Notes: a model not told the origin generated them from the sequence alone. DNA of 64,000 nucleotides from Dirofilaria immitis (GCA_024305405.1 JAKNDB010000054.1:124001-188000), one strand, 5' to 3'; numbered from the stretch's first letter, positions 13,120-26,226 are shown. Translations and numbers: made by a program.

Positions 13120-14943
13120 TCAGAAAGATGTGACAGAAACATTAGCAATTTCTTTAATGAATTTATCACGATGAATGATATTTGTAGTAGCGATAATTAT
13201 GCGTAAATTATTGTATTGTGCAAGAAGAGTTAATGCAGCAACTTCAGAATATGTTACACCACCAATAAAATAAACCAAAATTGCTTTTCGAATACGACTA
13301 TCAGGTGGACGACTTGCACGAGTGTAGGAATTTTGATCGCAAAAACTGAATCACCAAAAGTTGTCTTCATTTCTTGCATATTCCATCCGTTATTCACTGT
13401 ATCACCAACTATTTTACACAAAATAGGCGTATAAGCACCAGAAAAAACATATCGCATTTGATCGGGATTTCGGAGATCCATCGCTGATTCAATATTTCCG
13501 GGAAGAAGAGCCATACGTCGTGCTAAAAATTGGAATGTTGGCTTCGAGAACGATGATACTGTAAGTGATGATTTCATAGGAATAACGGTATGTACAGATG
13601 GCAGTTGCGGAGTGAAATGCTCAATTAAGAGGCCTTGAATACCAAGAAAATGTAGGACTGCTAGATTTTCATGGCCAAAGCATGCAAATACTGAGTCCGA
13701 AATTGGGCGAAATATTTGCTTGGAATACCATTTTGTGTAAGGGACCATAAACATGCTAGCATAAGAATTTGCCATTGATCACGCTGAGTACACATACAAT
13801 CTTCCAGATAAGCTATCACTTCGTTCGGATCAAAATTTCCTGAAATTAACGCATGCTCCAGAGTAAGTCGATCCGAGATTCCTTTACACTTTTCCAAAAC
13901 CACTTCACAAGCGCAGATGTGCAACTCTAGCAATTTATGCTGCTGTTTAAGAGTTCGTAATTCATTTGATACAAATTCTTTCATATCTTTTACTTGTTCC
14001 AAATTAGAACCTTTATCATAACTTGCTTGCAGAGATTTTGCTTTAGCACTTAAGAATGGAAAAACTGCAGTCATATGCATATTTCGTACAGCTGAAAAAA
14101 TCGGATCATTGTTATCCAAAGTGGTAATTCTGGAATGATTCATACCGCCATCTTTCATACGTTTGTTTACTTCTTCTCCAAATACAACTTTACCACAACT
14201 TATTCCAAAAGTATCATGTACCATTGATTCATAGGTTAAACCGGTAAGAAAAACAGTCGCCAAATCTAGACTTCGATCGAGAAGGAACAAATGACCAATC
14301 GGTTGATCGGGTGATGATCGTGGTTCCCTAATTCAATATGCAATTTTTTCATTAATTTGTTTACATGCGCACTATTCTCTCCAACACCATAAACAATCGG
14401 TATCAATCCATAAAGTGTTTGCAATTGCCAAAGTGATTTAGCAACTGCACGAAGATGTGTAAAAGTATGATCCGTTAATGTTGCCATTGTAAATTCATGA
14501 TGTTCCAAACTGAATAAATGTGCATCAATACTGATAAGTGGTAATTCAAGTTCTAGCATATCAATCATACCAAAAACTCCACAACGCTCAAATTCTTGCT
14601 CACAAATATACAATCGTTGCGGAATGAATATTGCCGAATAATGTCGTTCTGGTTCAGCTAAAATATGCTCAGCAATACGTTTTGTTGCATCTAACGTTGG
14701 ACGTATAATATATACACGACGTAAAGCGTGTTCACTCCACGTCAAACTTGAATGATGTAGAAATTGTTGTACGTAGGCGCAATTATGTTCTTGTAACACC
14801 GACATCGATGCAATTTTGTCCAATGGTCGCATTAAACTTGGCTCCACTGCCAAATCTTTTACTTCAGGCATCGATTCGAGCAAATGAATTAATTCACGTC
14901 GTGCCATTTGCGCCAATAAACCAAAATCATCAAAATCTGCCAT
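13120..14943 (-). CDS. VPS33B: Vacuolar protein sorting-associated protein 33B (Sec1/Munc18 family), intronless
   Basis: This is a Sec1/Munc18-family SNARE regulator that partners VIPAS39/SPE-39 in endosome-lysosome trafficking. The single exon starts MADFDDFGLLAQMARREL. It carries LYICEQEFE, GHLFLLDRSLDL (domain 1-2 hinge), DTFGI.CGKV, QMRYVFSGAYTP and the C-terminal ILVYFIGGVTYSEVAAL, ending in TGA at 13120-13122. About 607 codons compares with about 617 in human VPS33B, and all conserved blocks are in order. The frame changes three times, at runs 14326-14328, 13677-13679 and 13341-13345, each cured by one added base. No introns are present although neighbours are intron-rich, so a functional retrogene is possible. 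A likely trans-splice acceptor TTTTCAG lies about 35 bases upstream, followed at once by a three-codon upstream ORF. Confidence 0.9.
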
Positions 14944-16273
14944 AATTTTCTTCTTTTCTTTCTATTGTATCATCTGAAAATATGAATGCATAGGCGTGAC
15001 TAAATATAAATTAGGCTTATCAAATAGTACGAATATAAATTTCTTGGCCAAAAAAAAAGACGAGGAATAGGAAGGTATTAAACAAGAAAAACAATTGCGA
15101 TAAAGAAACCGAAATTTTGCTGAAATGATTCCAATAATCTTTCTATTTTATTAACATGACAAGATAATTTTATGACGATAAAACAGACCAATATTATTCG
15201 TAACCTTATTCTCGACGTATAATTCAAGAAAGTTGAATTATATTATTTGTTGAGCTAATTTCAAAAAGTATATAGTAAGTTAATATTTTGGAAAAAACTT
15301 TCTCACAATAATTTGACGGCCATTTTTTTGACGAACAAAAACGCATGCAGAAGTAATATTTCACGTCATTCATAAAATTTCAATTTCTATTCAATATAAA
15401 AAAACTAAATCAGAATGTGTGAACCTATAAGCTTAATTCATGTTTTTTATTGAATTTAAAATTAAAATCTGGGTACCTAACTAACCACTCATATAAGATT
15501 AATTATGCCTTAGAGAATGCGGGAAACTCGATGTAATATATATATCTTCTATCAATAATTTCGATTACTAAAGCAGATTGCAATCAGTAAAATATTGGAA
15601 AAAACTTGAAGAAAAATGTAACGGAAATCATTTTCAAAAAAAAAAAATTGAAAGGACCTCATTTCGTACTCTTTAAAAATTCAAAACCTCCAAAACATTT
15701 CTTTTTCCATTTCGAAATTAATCCATGTAAAAATTTTATATATCAATGTAGAAATGAGTAATCCAAAACAATTTTCTATAGCATATACGAAGTCCTTTCT
15801 AACACGTTTAATATATATAGAAAAGATACGATCGGTACGTCATGCCAAATAAATTTTTTATTTTTTTGAGTGAAAAGCAAATAATTAGGATGTGATACCA
15901 TTCATTTTTGAGCATTAAATCAAGTTTATAATTTTATTGCGAATGCAATTTATTCTGGAAGAAAAAATTTTATTTCTTTCAATTCTGCCTTTACATTACT
16001 TCACATCGAATAGCAAACTTTTAATCTCAGTAACGAAATAACAGCGATTATTCGATAAGTTCAAACTCTTCCAAACAATACTTTAATTCCGATCTATCTA
16101 ATCATGAGAAGCAATAACAATATTCAAAATGAAGAAATATCAAAAATTACGACGAAAAAACCACTTAAAAATTTCGAAAACAATTGCAAAATTTTTCAAA
16201 CAGTTTATGTTTAAACAAATAAGTGATAGCTGATTTAATATCTTTGATTTAGTCATGCCAGAATTAAGAACAT
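14944..16273. other. Intergenic; no gene seen
   Basis: AT-rich spacer between VPS33B (transcribed away from it) and the PARP 3' end. Nothing conserved was recognised. Confidence 0.5.
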
Positions 16274-19200
16274 TTAGTCAAAAATGAAATCAACTTCAAC
16301 AAGATAACGGATCCAAACTTGCTTCACATCGTAAACGATATATTCGTTATAACGAAGGAAACAATCCTTATCGTCTGCATGCAATTTAATTGGCTTGCCA
16401 CACGGTACTTCACAATCATCTCTGCAAACAAATAAGAAATTTTCGAATTAAGAAGCAAAATAATTTACTACATACAATCACAATCCAAATAGTGCGAAAA
16501 TTACACGAACAGTTTAATAAAATTATTGGTAGCTTTTAAGCCTCTACAAGAAGTGTGAATATATCATACATAACTATGCGATACATGGATTATCGAGATT
16601 TCGATTTGAAAAATATCAACGAGCTGAATCATAACAAAAAAATCTTACAAAGTGGTGTATGTTGCCGGATCGGGACCAACTGAACCCACGCCTTTAGTAC
16701 TATTTTTTCCTGCAGGAAGCTTATCGGCATTATTGTCGCCTTGCAGTAATTCGTTCATTTCTCCCAAAGCGACTTGTGCTAATATCAAAAAACCTGGTTT
16801 ATTTTGCTGAGGAAAGCAATAATTAGCTGATTTTGTTGACAAATCAGCAAAGTAAATACCTTTACCAAACATGTAACCAGTCTGAAACGAAAATGGAATA
16901 TGTATTTGACTAAAAATATAGACGAAGAAAATATAATACAAGAAATAAAAAATCTCTAGAAAATGATTATCAAGACCTACCACAGGTGCTTCTGGTGGGG
17001 CAATTCGTAGTCCTTGAGATAAGATACCATACCAATTTGTCAGTCGAGATCCATGCCATAATAACTTTCTAAAATATCGTTATAATTTTTTTTCGTTGAA
17101 AAAATTAACATTTTATCTGAACCATAAAAACAATTAATTTTTTCCTTTAACGAACGGTAATGAAAAGAAAAGAAATAAATTTATTTCATATTTCAGTTTA
17201 TGCACGTTTGAGAGCAATTAAATTTTTTGAAAAAACAACGAATAAAGAGAACTGAGTTGTTTCGTTGGCTCTTTGGTTAATTGCAATAATAAAAATTACA
17301 ATAATGTAATAATGTATTTCCTACACCTAGAAGACTTCGAAAATTTGAAATAAAAATCAGCTATAAAAATTCTCTACCGAGATATATAAAAAGTCAAATT
17401 TTAAACCTGTTGCCAAGATCAAACATAAATTGTTCTTGTTCTCCGTTTCGATTTACAGCGTATAAATTATGAATACGCATTTGATACATATTATGCGTTG
17501 GAGCATGTGTCCATTGGAGATAATTATCCACAATCTATATTGAAAAAAAAATACGAACAGACGGCATTGATGAAAATGATTATTATTGCTGAATAAATCA
17601 TAGAAACTCATAACGGAGTGCTATTCTTTTGTTGGCAATCGAAAAATCATTCACATACCTAATGTCAATCGAGAAAAGGAAGATTGACATAAATTCATTA
17701 TCCCAACATTTAATGTAGATTTGACGCTCTAAATATTTTTTTAAAACTGTTTGAACAAATACCTTATATCTGGGATCATTTGAAGTAAGGACTGATACTT
17801 CGCATTTCATATTCATATAATGGTGATCGATTGGATGAATATTCACATCTCCCTTCTTTTTGAATGTCCGTATAGCCACTCCAATCTCTCTCAAAGCCTC
17901 TAACAATTTAATTTCATTCTTCAATTGCTTCAGTGTTTTAATCATCGGTGGCTGACGCATTCTGCAAATAATTGAGGAATTCTACATTTGACTTACAATG
18001 CAGCGAATATTAAAATTTGAAATTTAAACAGTGAGTCTAATGAAATAACCGATGGTATCTTGGTAATCTATGCAGCTCACATCTGATGCTTAGGTGAGCT
18101 ATTAACTAACAGATGTGCTACATTGAATTTGGTAAGTATCAAAGAGCAGATAAGTACCCAAAAAATGAGGTATTTTTGTGTAATAATTATTGACAGCTTC
18201 CACAAAACTTGTCGAAAAATCCTTGTTTTTAATATGTTGTTCAATTTCTCCCAACAGTGCATAACCTGCCTTAATTTGTTCGTCTGTTACTTTTCCTGAA
18301 AGTATCTTGTAGTTCAATAAAATGTTCACAGTTACTTTATTAACCGTAATGATCAATATGAGGACAAAACTAATATATGTAACAGACTTTGAGACGATAG
18401 CAACTGAAGCACTAAAAATTGCATGGACAAATTGTGTAGCTGATTATTCATTAGTGATGCTGATTATCTATTGATGAGAAAGAATGAAGATTTAAAATCA
18501 CTGAATTATGGCACTCAGAGTATAAAAATGAAGTTCCTAAAAGCCAAGCGAACAAATGACCTACCCAACGGTGCTTTAGTAGCATCATATTCTAATTCTG
18601 TCATAGTTTCCTCCATTGCCCGTATGTTACAAATGATATTTAATAAATGTTGCAGATAAGGATCCAATTTCGATTCAACTTCTTTTTCTCCTCAGCGTCA
18701 TTTTCATTCATTTTCTCTTTTATCATTTTCGAGTAATCAGTCTTGAAAATAAGTCTTTTGTTCAAAATCGTATTTTCTGATAAAACTTTTGTAATTGCTT
18801 TACCAGACATTGCTTCAATTTGAAAAAGAAAAAACGAACCGGCAAATAGTCGTATTTGCCAGCTTCTTTCTTAAAATTGCTTCTTTCCGTCCAATAATTT
18901 CTCGTTTTGTCCTTGAACTTGTCACAAAATAATCTCTTTGCTTGCGATAAATTTGTATCACATGGATTCAGACTGGTTTGTCCCTAAATACATCATCTAC
19001 TTCAGAGAAAGTTCATGTGAATTTTGAAAAGTGACATCATTAGTTTAATTGCTATCTTAAATACAATTCGACCTGTGAAATCAAAGTCCTTTTTCAATAC
19101 ACTTTGAATCTATTTTTAGTTATATTGTGTTTATACCTAACGTCAGTGAAAGATATGAGGAAGTATTTCATAAAAACAAACTTTGTAGCCAACACGTCCC

Positions 19201-20448
19201 CAATGGAACCAAACCCAATATTGGTTTGATATATCACTTTCTAACAACTGTATGATAAAATATTTATTTTTATTGTGTTGCGTACTGGTCTGAAATAAAA
19301 CTTGAGGATTTATCATATGCATAAAGCACGATGCTCTAATAAGTAAAAACTTATTTTTATTTCTATTTTAAAGATTAGAAACTAATAGGTACAAGCATAT
19401 GCAACCTGATTCAATAAGGCATCGTAAACATCGTCGAATTCAGTATAAACATGCGCAGTATTGACCAATTCACATTCAGGATCTACAGCAGCAATGCCCT
19501 TTACTACGACTTTCTTCAAATCACTCTTGTAGTCTGAAATATTAATATTAATTTTACCAGCAGAGTAACAAGATCAAAGAAAATATACTATCAATTAAAA
19601 AGGTAATTAAAAAAGGAAAAGACTATAAAAGATCAGCAAGAAAACCCCAGATATTATAGCACTATCTTGATGACAATGCATTGATTTCGATTTCATTAAG
19701 CACGCAAAATGGAGATAAAGCACATTTATTTCTCGATATATTTTTACTATTCTTGATGCATCAATAATAATGCCTAATGGTTTATTAAAATAAATCTTTA
19801 GAAACTCACCTTTACTATTAGTGCTATTTGAATCGTTTGAATTTTGGCTTTCGGAATTATCGTTTTTTTTTTATAAGTTTTTTCGATCTATTAACTTGTT
19901 TCTTAGTATTATCATCATCTCCACTGCTATCATTTTGACATCTTCATTCGTCGTTGCCTGCAATTTTGATGTTCTATTAAGTTAAGACATATTTAAGAAG
20001 ACTGAGTTATAAAAAACAACTTATGTTCTACTTTTTTATTACTTATATTAATAAACATTTCGGAAATAGGCATGATTTCTTTTAAAGACGTACACTTTCA
20101 TAATTTAAAGACAAACACGAATTTCTTGTTGCTGTAGCTTCATTCTATTAATTGGTGCTAAAAAAATTTCCAGCTTTTGGAAATGAGAATGCATTAAGAA
20201 GTGTAACAAGTATAACATGCTTGACTAAAAAGTGATCGATTAAAATAACGTCATAGAGAGACATTTCAGTTTTAGCTTAACATTTGCAAACTATTTTTCT
20301 TGAGTTGAAGTCCACTCGAAACATGAGAAATATAGAGATATTTTTAACTAACTTTTCGCTTACTTCCAAGTGAATGTGTATCGCTTCGCATCGCAATACG
20401 TTTTGTTGCTCGGAGACGCTCAACTCTTGGAACTGGTTTTGCAGACAT
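16274..20448 (-). CDS. PARP2: Poly(ADP-ribose) polymerase, PARP2 type (WGR, helical regulatory and catalytic domains)
   Basis: This is a DNA-damage-activated ADP-ribosyltransferase using NAD+. Exons: 20364-20448 (basic N-terminus, MSAKPVPRV), 19810-19957 (acidic/Ser linker), 19406-19533 ([20 protein letters not shown]), 19182-19289 (WGR: FHWGRVG), 18565-18983, 18158-18295 ([16 protein letters not shown]), 17763-17961, 17407-17534 ([11 protein letters not shown]), 16981-17068 ([20 protein letters not shown]), 16649-16881 ([21 protein letters not shown]) and 16274-16421 ([12 protein letters not shown]). The HYE-type catalytic residues are all there: His in WHGS, Tyr in GIYFAD, Glu in NEYIVY. 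It matches PARP2 better than PARP1 (VDPEC, NQT.Q.NNKY) and has no PARP zinc fingers. Homopolymer frame breaks lie near 18158-18163, 18683-18687, 18822-18834 and in the linker exon (an in-frame TGA and an A10 run). Confidence 0.9.
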
Positions 20449-20601
20449 TGAAGGTTCGGCATTCGAGACGTGTGATCGAATCTGATATCATGTTCGGCAG
20501 TATTGATAAAGCATCTTACCAAGTAATGATTATTCAATTAATTAATGAATCGAGAAATTTTTTTCATTCAATATTTCAAAAGGAAACTAATTTCTGCTCA
20601 C

Positions 20602-21749
20602 TTTATATTCCATCAATCCGTCATCACTTCGGATTAAGTTACTTTCGAAATCAGCAATAAAATTTATTCCCGACAACAATATTTTAACATTTCCAGATCC
20701 ATCGGAAAAGGCATTTTCCAATGCTATGGCAGATGTTGGATTCACACTTCGCCAGCGTCTTTTCGAATCAATATATTCCCAAATACGGTAAGCACCTGCA
20801 AAGAAGTATGCTTAAATTAGAACTAGAGAAGGAAAAAGTCCATTCCTGGTAGTGAACTACCTTCGTCATTTCGGATAGCGCATCTTACAGATCGAACAAA
20901 ACCAGTATCTAAGTTTTTCTGTTTCATTGAATTGAAATCGATCTGTAATTTAGATTCGTCCATCTCAAATTCCGCAACATCATTTGCTATACTGTCACTA
21001 TAATACAAACTACAGATTTAAGAAGCTTAAATGATAGCTAATTTTAAATAAATTTATTAAGTTATAAATCTATAACATCAATGATAAATATTTCAATAAA
21101 ATGCTATTATCCAGCAGCAAAATTGAAATTCTTTTGTCTCCATAAATAATGCAAATAAAAACCAGGTAGAGATATGCAAAAATACTAGTAAAAGATGCTT
21201 TAAACCGTATTCTACTAAAGTATAATTAGATGGTGATAATTTCGCTGTTGAAAAGACCGTATAATTTGAAGGTTTTAAATGATACCAACAGAACGAAGAA
21301 ATGATATTATGGATCTGACAATGAAAAGATTAACCAAAATTACGACAGTTGATATTTGTAAAATCGCACAAAAATCATATCTTTCCATAGATGAAATATC
21401 ATTTATTTATTTATGCCATGCATAGTACAAACTTTATTTTAAGATAAGTTATCCACATAACTTATCATATATATAATGAGATATATATTTCTCATTTACA
21501 TTTTACGAACCATATCTGTAACATTTATCTTAAGTATTTCTTTGCTAATAATAAAAGTAATACAAGAAACGATTACTTCAACTTTTTGTTGACGATATTA
21601 TCATATTTGATCCATCTTCCTCGGCTGAATTCGTATTCCCAAAACAATTTTCTACAAGTTCCCGAATTGCCTGCATCATTATCATCTTGGCCATCAATTA
21701 CTACATCTCTAATAACATCACTTTCATTTTTTTCTACGTCATCATCCAT
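20602..21749 (-). CDS. Tandem WWE-domain exons, separate gene or 5' part of the PARP2 gene
   Basis: Three exons, 21577-21749, 20861-21009 and 20602-20795, join in phase with good splice sites. ATG 21747-21749 follows a TTTTTTTTTCAG acceptor suitable for trans-splicing. After an acidic leader (MDDDVEKNESDV) come WWE domain 1 (FWEYEFSRGRWIKYD, LQIDFNSMKQKNLDTGFVR) and WWE domain 2 (IWEYIDSKRRWRSVNP, INFIADFES). WWE domains bind iso-ADP-ribose or partner proteins in E3 ligases and in PARPs; paired WWEs are classic in Deltex. Reading through gives a TAG shortly after GLMEYKVSRN, but a GTGAGC donor after GLMEYK leads in phase 0, across a 120-bp intron, to an acceptor at 20482. That makes the PARP2 first exon (20364-20481) continuous with the WWEs. 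No RING or DTC domain is seen. Confidence 0.7.
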
Positions 21750-21974
21750 TATTTGTCTGAAAAAAAAATGAGATTCACAGCGCTGCTTGAAGATGAATCG
21801 TGAATTCTGAATATTCACTCAGTTATAATCCACTATTATACAGACTATTAATTCCATTTAGATAAGAAACCATAGCGATAAAAGACTTCATAAATCTCAC
21901 ATAAAAGGCATTAATACTCAAAAATACTTAAAACTCTCTTCAAAGCATTAAAATTTTTCTTCTCAAAAGTTTAA

Positions 21975-22152
21975 TAATACCAACTCATGTCGTAAATAAT
22001 AAAACCATAATAATATCAATTCATGTCGCAAATAATAAAACCATAATAATATCAACTCATGTCCAAATAATAAAACCATAATAATATCAACTCATGTCGC
22101 AAATAATAAAACCATAATAATATTAACTCATGTCGCAAATAATAAAACTATT
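21975..22152. repeat. 36-bp minisatellite, five copies
   Basis: Five near-identical head-to-tail units containing CAACTCATGTCGCAAATAAT and AAACCATAATAATAT. The third copy lacks one base. There are no spacers and no cas genes, so this is a minisatellite and not a CRISPR. Confidence 0.85.
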
Positions 22153-22904
22153 ATTGTTTTCTGATAGGAAAAAATGATAAAATTCTTAAATTTCTTAAAT
22201 CTGATAATATCTAAATTTTCTTCCTTTTTCTATCAGTTTAAATTCGACTCTTTTCCTGTCACTCTTCTCCCGATTGTGTACAACTGATAAATGATAAATT
22301 TTAAAAAACTAATTTTATTTTCTTTTGAGGAACAAAACAAAATTAATTAAAAATGCATTTCGTCAGCACATAACCTTTGTAACCCCTGATACGATACCTG
22401 TCGTTAGCTTTATAAGCTACAAAACGAAACTCAATATTTCAGTTTCTATTTTAAAACATCGTCCATATGGAATTACCAATCAGTTGTATACAATCGGGAG
22501 AAAGAGTGACAGGTGTCGTGATATCGTTGGTTAATAATCAAATATCGAGTCATTGCAGGATGACGTGTTTTACATATTGGTGACGTATTTATATTTAATC
22601 ATTACAGTTCTATTACAATTAAATTTATTGCTGCTATCGCCTTTTCAATCTGTTTACGTTTACGTTTAAAGTTCGTGATTTCTTTTACAAATGTTTTTTC
22701 AATCAAATATTTGAATCGTCCATCTTAGCCAATTGATGGATGATTCATTCTTCTGAACATTTTGGATTTTAGCATTTCAGAGGAAAGATTCTTTCTTATT
22801 TTCTTTTTATGGAAGATATCTTCAGAATATCTTTGATGCACTTGTTACATTCAATTATATTCTCTCATAACTTCTAATACTTTTAATTAAAAGAAGTATC
22901 TGCT

Positions 22905-23050
22905 TGCATAGATATATCTCCTTGTAAAGTTATCTTCTTTGCATAAAATCTCCTCATGCAAGTATCTTCTTGCACAGGATCTTCTTACGCAGGTATCTTC
23001 TTGCACAGGTATCTTCTTTGCACAACTATACATCCTTACACGGGTATATC
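22905..23050. repeat. Degenerate repeat of about 19 bp
   Basis: About seven diverged copies of a unit around AGGTATCTTCTTGCAC. The minus-strand open frame over it (22887-23147) is repeat-encoded and probably not a protein. Confidence 0.65.
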
Positions 23051-23179
23051 TCCCCGATACATGCATCTTATTTAAATGATTTTCAATTTTTTCTATTTCG
23101 TTTTTGTTCAATTTATTGATAATTATTCTCGAGAATATAAAATTCAAAATTTGTTTATTTAATTAAAAGAAATAATATT

Positions 23180-26100
23180 TTACAGCATGAATGAATAACA
23201 ATAAAAGCAAATACAATGAAATGTATGGTCTTTTTCTGCACCTACGATGGTTGGCAGTTTGGGTGGTATAATTCCATTATCATTTTGTTTATCAATAATA
23301 TCGTAGATATCGTTAAAATTATCTAGAATTTTCTTTCATCTCTTCTTGTTCAAATAGTATAAGAAAGAGAAAGAAAAAAATGGAAAAAATGAAAATTTCA
23401 TTAAATAATGATTGTTTTTCATATACAAACATCACTGATAAGAAATTGCTATTTTACCTTCACTATGATTCGAGAAAATTATTGGGCAAGGATACAAAAC
23501 TTGGCTTATAAAGAAAAAAATTCACCAATTTAATTGATCAACCGAATTGATTATCTAATGATAAATTCTTAGATCAATAAAAGAAAATTAGAAAAGTAAT
23601 AATCAATTGAGGACAAAAAGATCGAAATTAATTTGAATCTTTTGAAATTTCGCTGAACCATATTCTTAATCAAAATTAATAGCAAAAACACGATTAATTC
23701 ATCGAAAACTATCATCAATTATTATCTATATACCTATGTTTGCATCTTTAGAAACTTTATCACTAATCGGAATTTTGATACGTGGACAAAGTTCGCTTCG
23801 GCTCTCTAAAAATTCTATATTTGAAGATATATAATATCGTGTTGGTCGATCATCTTGTATCGGACGCGTTAAATTGATATTTTTCGAATAAAATCTTGTC
23901 AAATGTAATCCCTAAAAATATAAACTATTAATTAATAGTAGTATAATTATTTGAATTAAAACTTTTTCTTAAAGTATCTCAAAATTTCATCGAAAACAAA
24001 TCAAACTTTAATCATTTATAATGACATATGGATTACGTTATTATGCATATGCTAAGATAAGGCATGATAATATTGAATTGTAACAAATCGTCTCATTTCA
24101 TCGAGACTATTTGCTTGATCAATTAGGATAGCATAGCATTTCTTAGCTTAATTATTCCACCATATACTAATATTTATTTATTGTTGAGAATAGAAATTTA
24201 CATATCATACTAATTTTTCAAATTGAATAATTTATTTTATTTATCAGTTGAAAAATATCAATGATTCATTCATCTTATGCCTTCTCTGATTGATATACTC
24301 TTATTATTTCATTAAATTTCTTTAGACATTTATTTTATCATCCCTAAGCTATAGTTCAATTATCATTATGAAAATGTTATCAATAACAACAATTAAAATA
24401 ATATCAAATTTAAAATTTATAAAATCATATCCATTTTTAAATAAATTTATTTAAAAATAAAAATAAAAAAAGAAGAAATCAAAATTAAACAAACAGGTTT
24501 TATAACGATCGGTGTATCAAATATCAGATAAGTTACACCTTCAACACAATTTCCCTCAAAAAGTGAGCCAATATATGATATTGCACCGGTAAATGAATAT
24601 GGTATAAAATATCTCAAACTTGTAGGAATTTGTATTGCTTTTGTTGGTGGTCCTGAAGATAATCATAAAAGATATAATTTACCTGTTAATTATTATAATT
24701 GAAAAGTATTAATTTATTTTTCTTTTCCTACTCATATCTTCTTCTGTTTATCATTTATGCTTATTAAAAAAAAAAATTATTATTAAGTAATTCATTTAGC
24801 AGATAAGCTGAGATCATTCAAATTTTCAGCTTATCATTTTAAACTTCATTTAAAATGCCACTATATGTTATTATTTATCTGAACTTATCAGTTGTAGATT
24901 AATCTTTCTAATATAAATATTTCTAATAATATATTTTTTGCTTTTTGTATTATCAAAATTGATTAAAAAGAAATATTTTACCACTTGGATGATATTTTGG
25001 AATTGGATGACCAAAAATAAATTATCAAAATCGATTATTTGACCAGCCTTATGTTGTCTTGACTTTGTTGGATTAACGAGAGTTAACATGGATGAGACGA
25101 AGAAGTATTGCTTTTTGTTGACATCCTTATCACATATTTCAAATTCCATAATTATCTATTTTTTTGGCTTTAATTAATTAGCAAAACTTGGATCAAGATA
25201 ATATGCTGCATAAATAATGATAACAATTTCATAAACAAATTTATAGATACAAGATAGAAATATGATAAGTTAATAAACTGATTCCATTATGATTCAAAAA
25301 TTACAACTCTAGAATTGATAAGAGATTGATATTTGAAAATAAACTTTAATTGAATAAAATTTTGTTGTATACAAATTTTACGAAATTTCAGATGGAAGAA
25401 GGTATACGTGTAAAATTTAAGTCGTTTATTTTAATACATTTTAAATTTAATGAATTTAATTTTATCAAATTTTAAACAAAGTTGCTAATCATTGTTCTAG
25501 AAGAATAGACAAACTTCTCCAACTGGTTTATCCATTCTGTCAAAGTTTATCAATTGATGTAGGCCACCTTTTAGGCCATATTTGAATATAAATCGAATTT
25601 TATATAAAGCAAATGTTTTCTTATCATACTGTAACCATGGTCCATCATAGAAACCTGTTATCGATACTAAAATATCAATAATTTTAATATTATTTAAATA
25701 ATAAGCTCTTGATAACATATCAATTTTTCGGAATGTTTAAATATTACTATTTGTAATTATTTAACAAAAATTTAAACGAACATATTTTAATATAAAAATG
25801 TTTAATTTAATTTTAAATGTTTAAATAATTTGATAAAAATATTTAACTAAAATCGAATAAACTAAATTATAAATTAATTAATTAATAAGTAAATTAAAAT
25901 TTAATTTAAATTTTTTAGACCAAATATTATCAATTCATATAAATATATAAAATGACAATAAATAAATGAATTTAAAATTTTATCAGTAATGATATTGATA
26001 ATAATATATATTATTAAAATTATAACAAACATTCTGTAGGACGAAAATGAAGAGTACGATAATATGATGTTTCTTCTCTATCAAAACCGGTAAATTTGAA

Positions 26101-26226
26101 AATTATGTCACTATCATTTTGTTGTTCAATTTCATTTGCATCAATAAGAATTGGTGATTGTTTCATACCGGTATGACATAAATTTTCAATACACTGATAA
26201 TTTTTTATATCTTCAATGATAAGCAT
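23180..26226 (-). CDS. Carbonic anhydrase-related protein, zinc ligands lost
   Basis: Alpha-carbonic anhydrase fold, but divergent. Exons: about 26031-26193 (C.TGMKQSPILID, the CA QSPI motif), 25515-25666 (LSITGFYDGPW, KIRFIFKYG), 24982-25155, 24495-24652 (YFIPYSFTGAISYIGSL, matching CA LLP..YYTY.GSLTTPPC), 23734-23911 (INLTRPIQDDRPTRYY, matching NFRP.QPLN.R) and 23180-23344 (tail). Phases fit. The HFHWG block that carries two zinc-binding histidines reads RFIFKYG, and the third ligand region (AELHLVH) also lacks His after the GE pair. Hydratase activity is therefore unlikely and it resembles the CARP (VIII/X/XI) group. Signal-peptide and first-domain exons upstream were not found. Homopolymer breaks lie near 25003-25008 and 23330. 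Confidence 0.6.

Larger units (their letters stand above)
21750..23179. other. Intergenic with two minisatellites; no gene seen
   Basis: AT-rich spacer. It contains a 36-bp repeat array (21975-22152) and a degenerate repeat of about 19 bp (about 22905-23050), annotated separately. Confidence 0.5.

Noticed and set aside
13120..14943. VPS33B as a dead processed pseudogene
   Set aside because: The three breaks are all one-base homopolymer losses of the same kind as in the essential RPL17, and all conserved blocks remain, so errors explain them better.
16274..20448. PARP1 assignment
   Set aside because: No PARP zinc fingers or BRCT seen; VDPEC, the NQT..NNKY stretch and the domain order match PARP2.
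21975..22152. CRISPR-like array of 36-bp repeats
   Set aside because: Units are directly abutting with no unique spacers, in a eukaryotic genome, without cas genes. It is a minisatellite.
23180..26226. Active carbonic anhydrase
   Set aside because: The zinc-binding histidine block reads RFIFKYG, so hydratase activity cannot be claimed.
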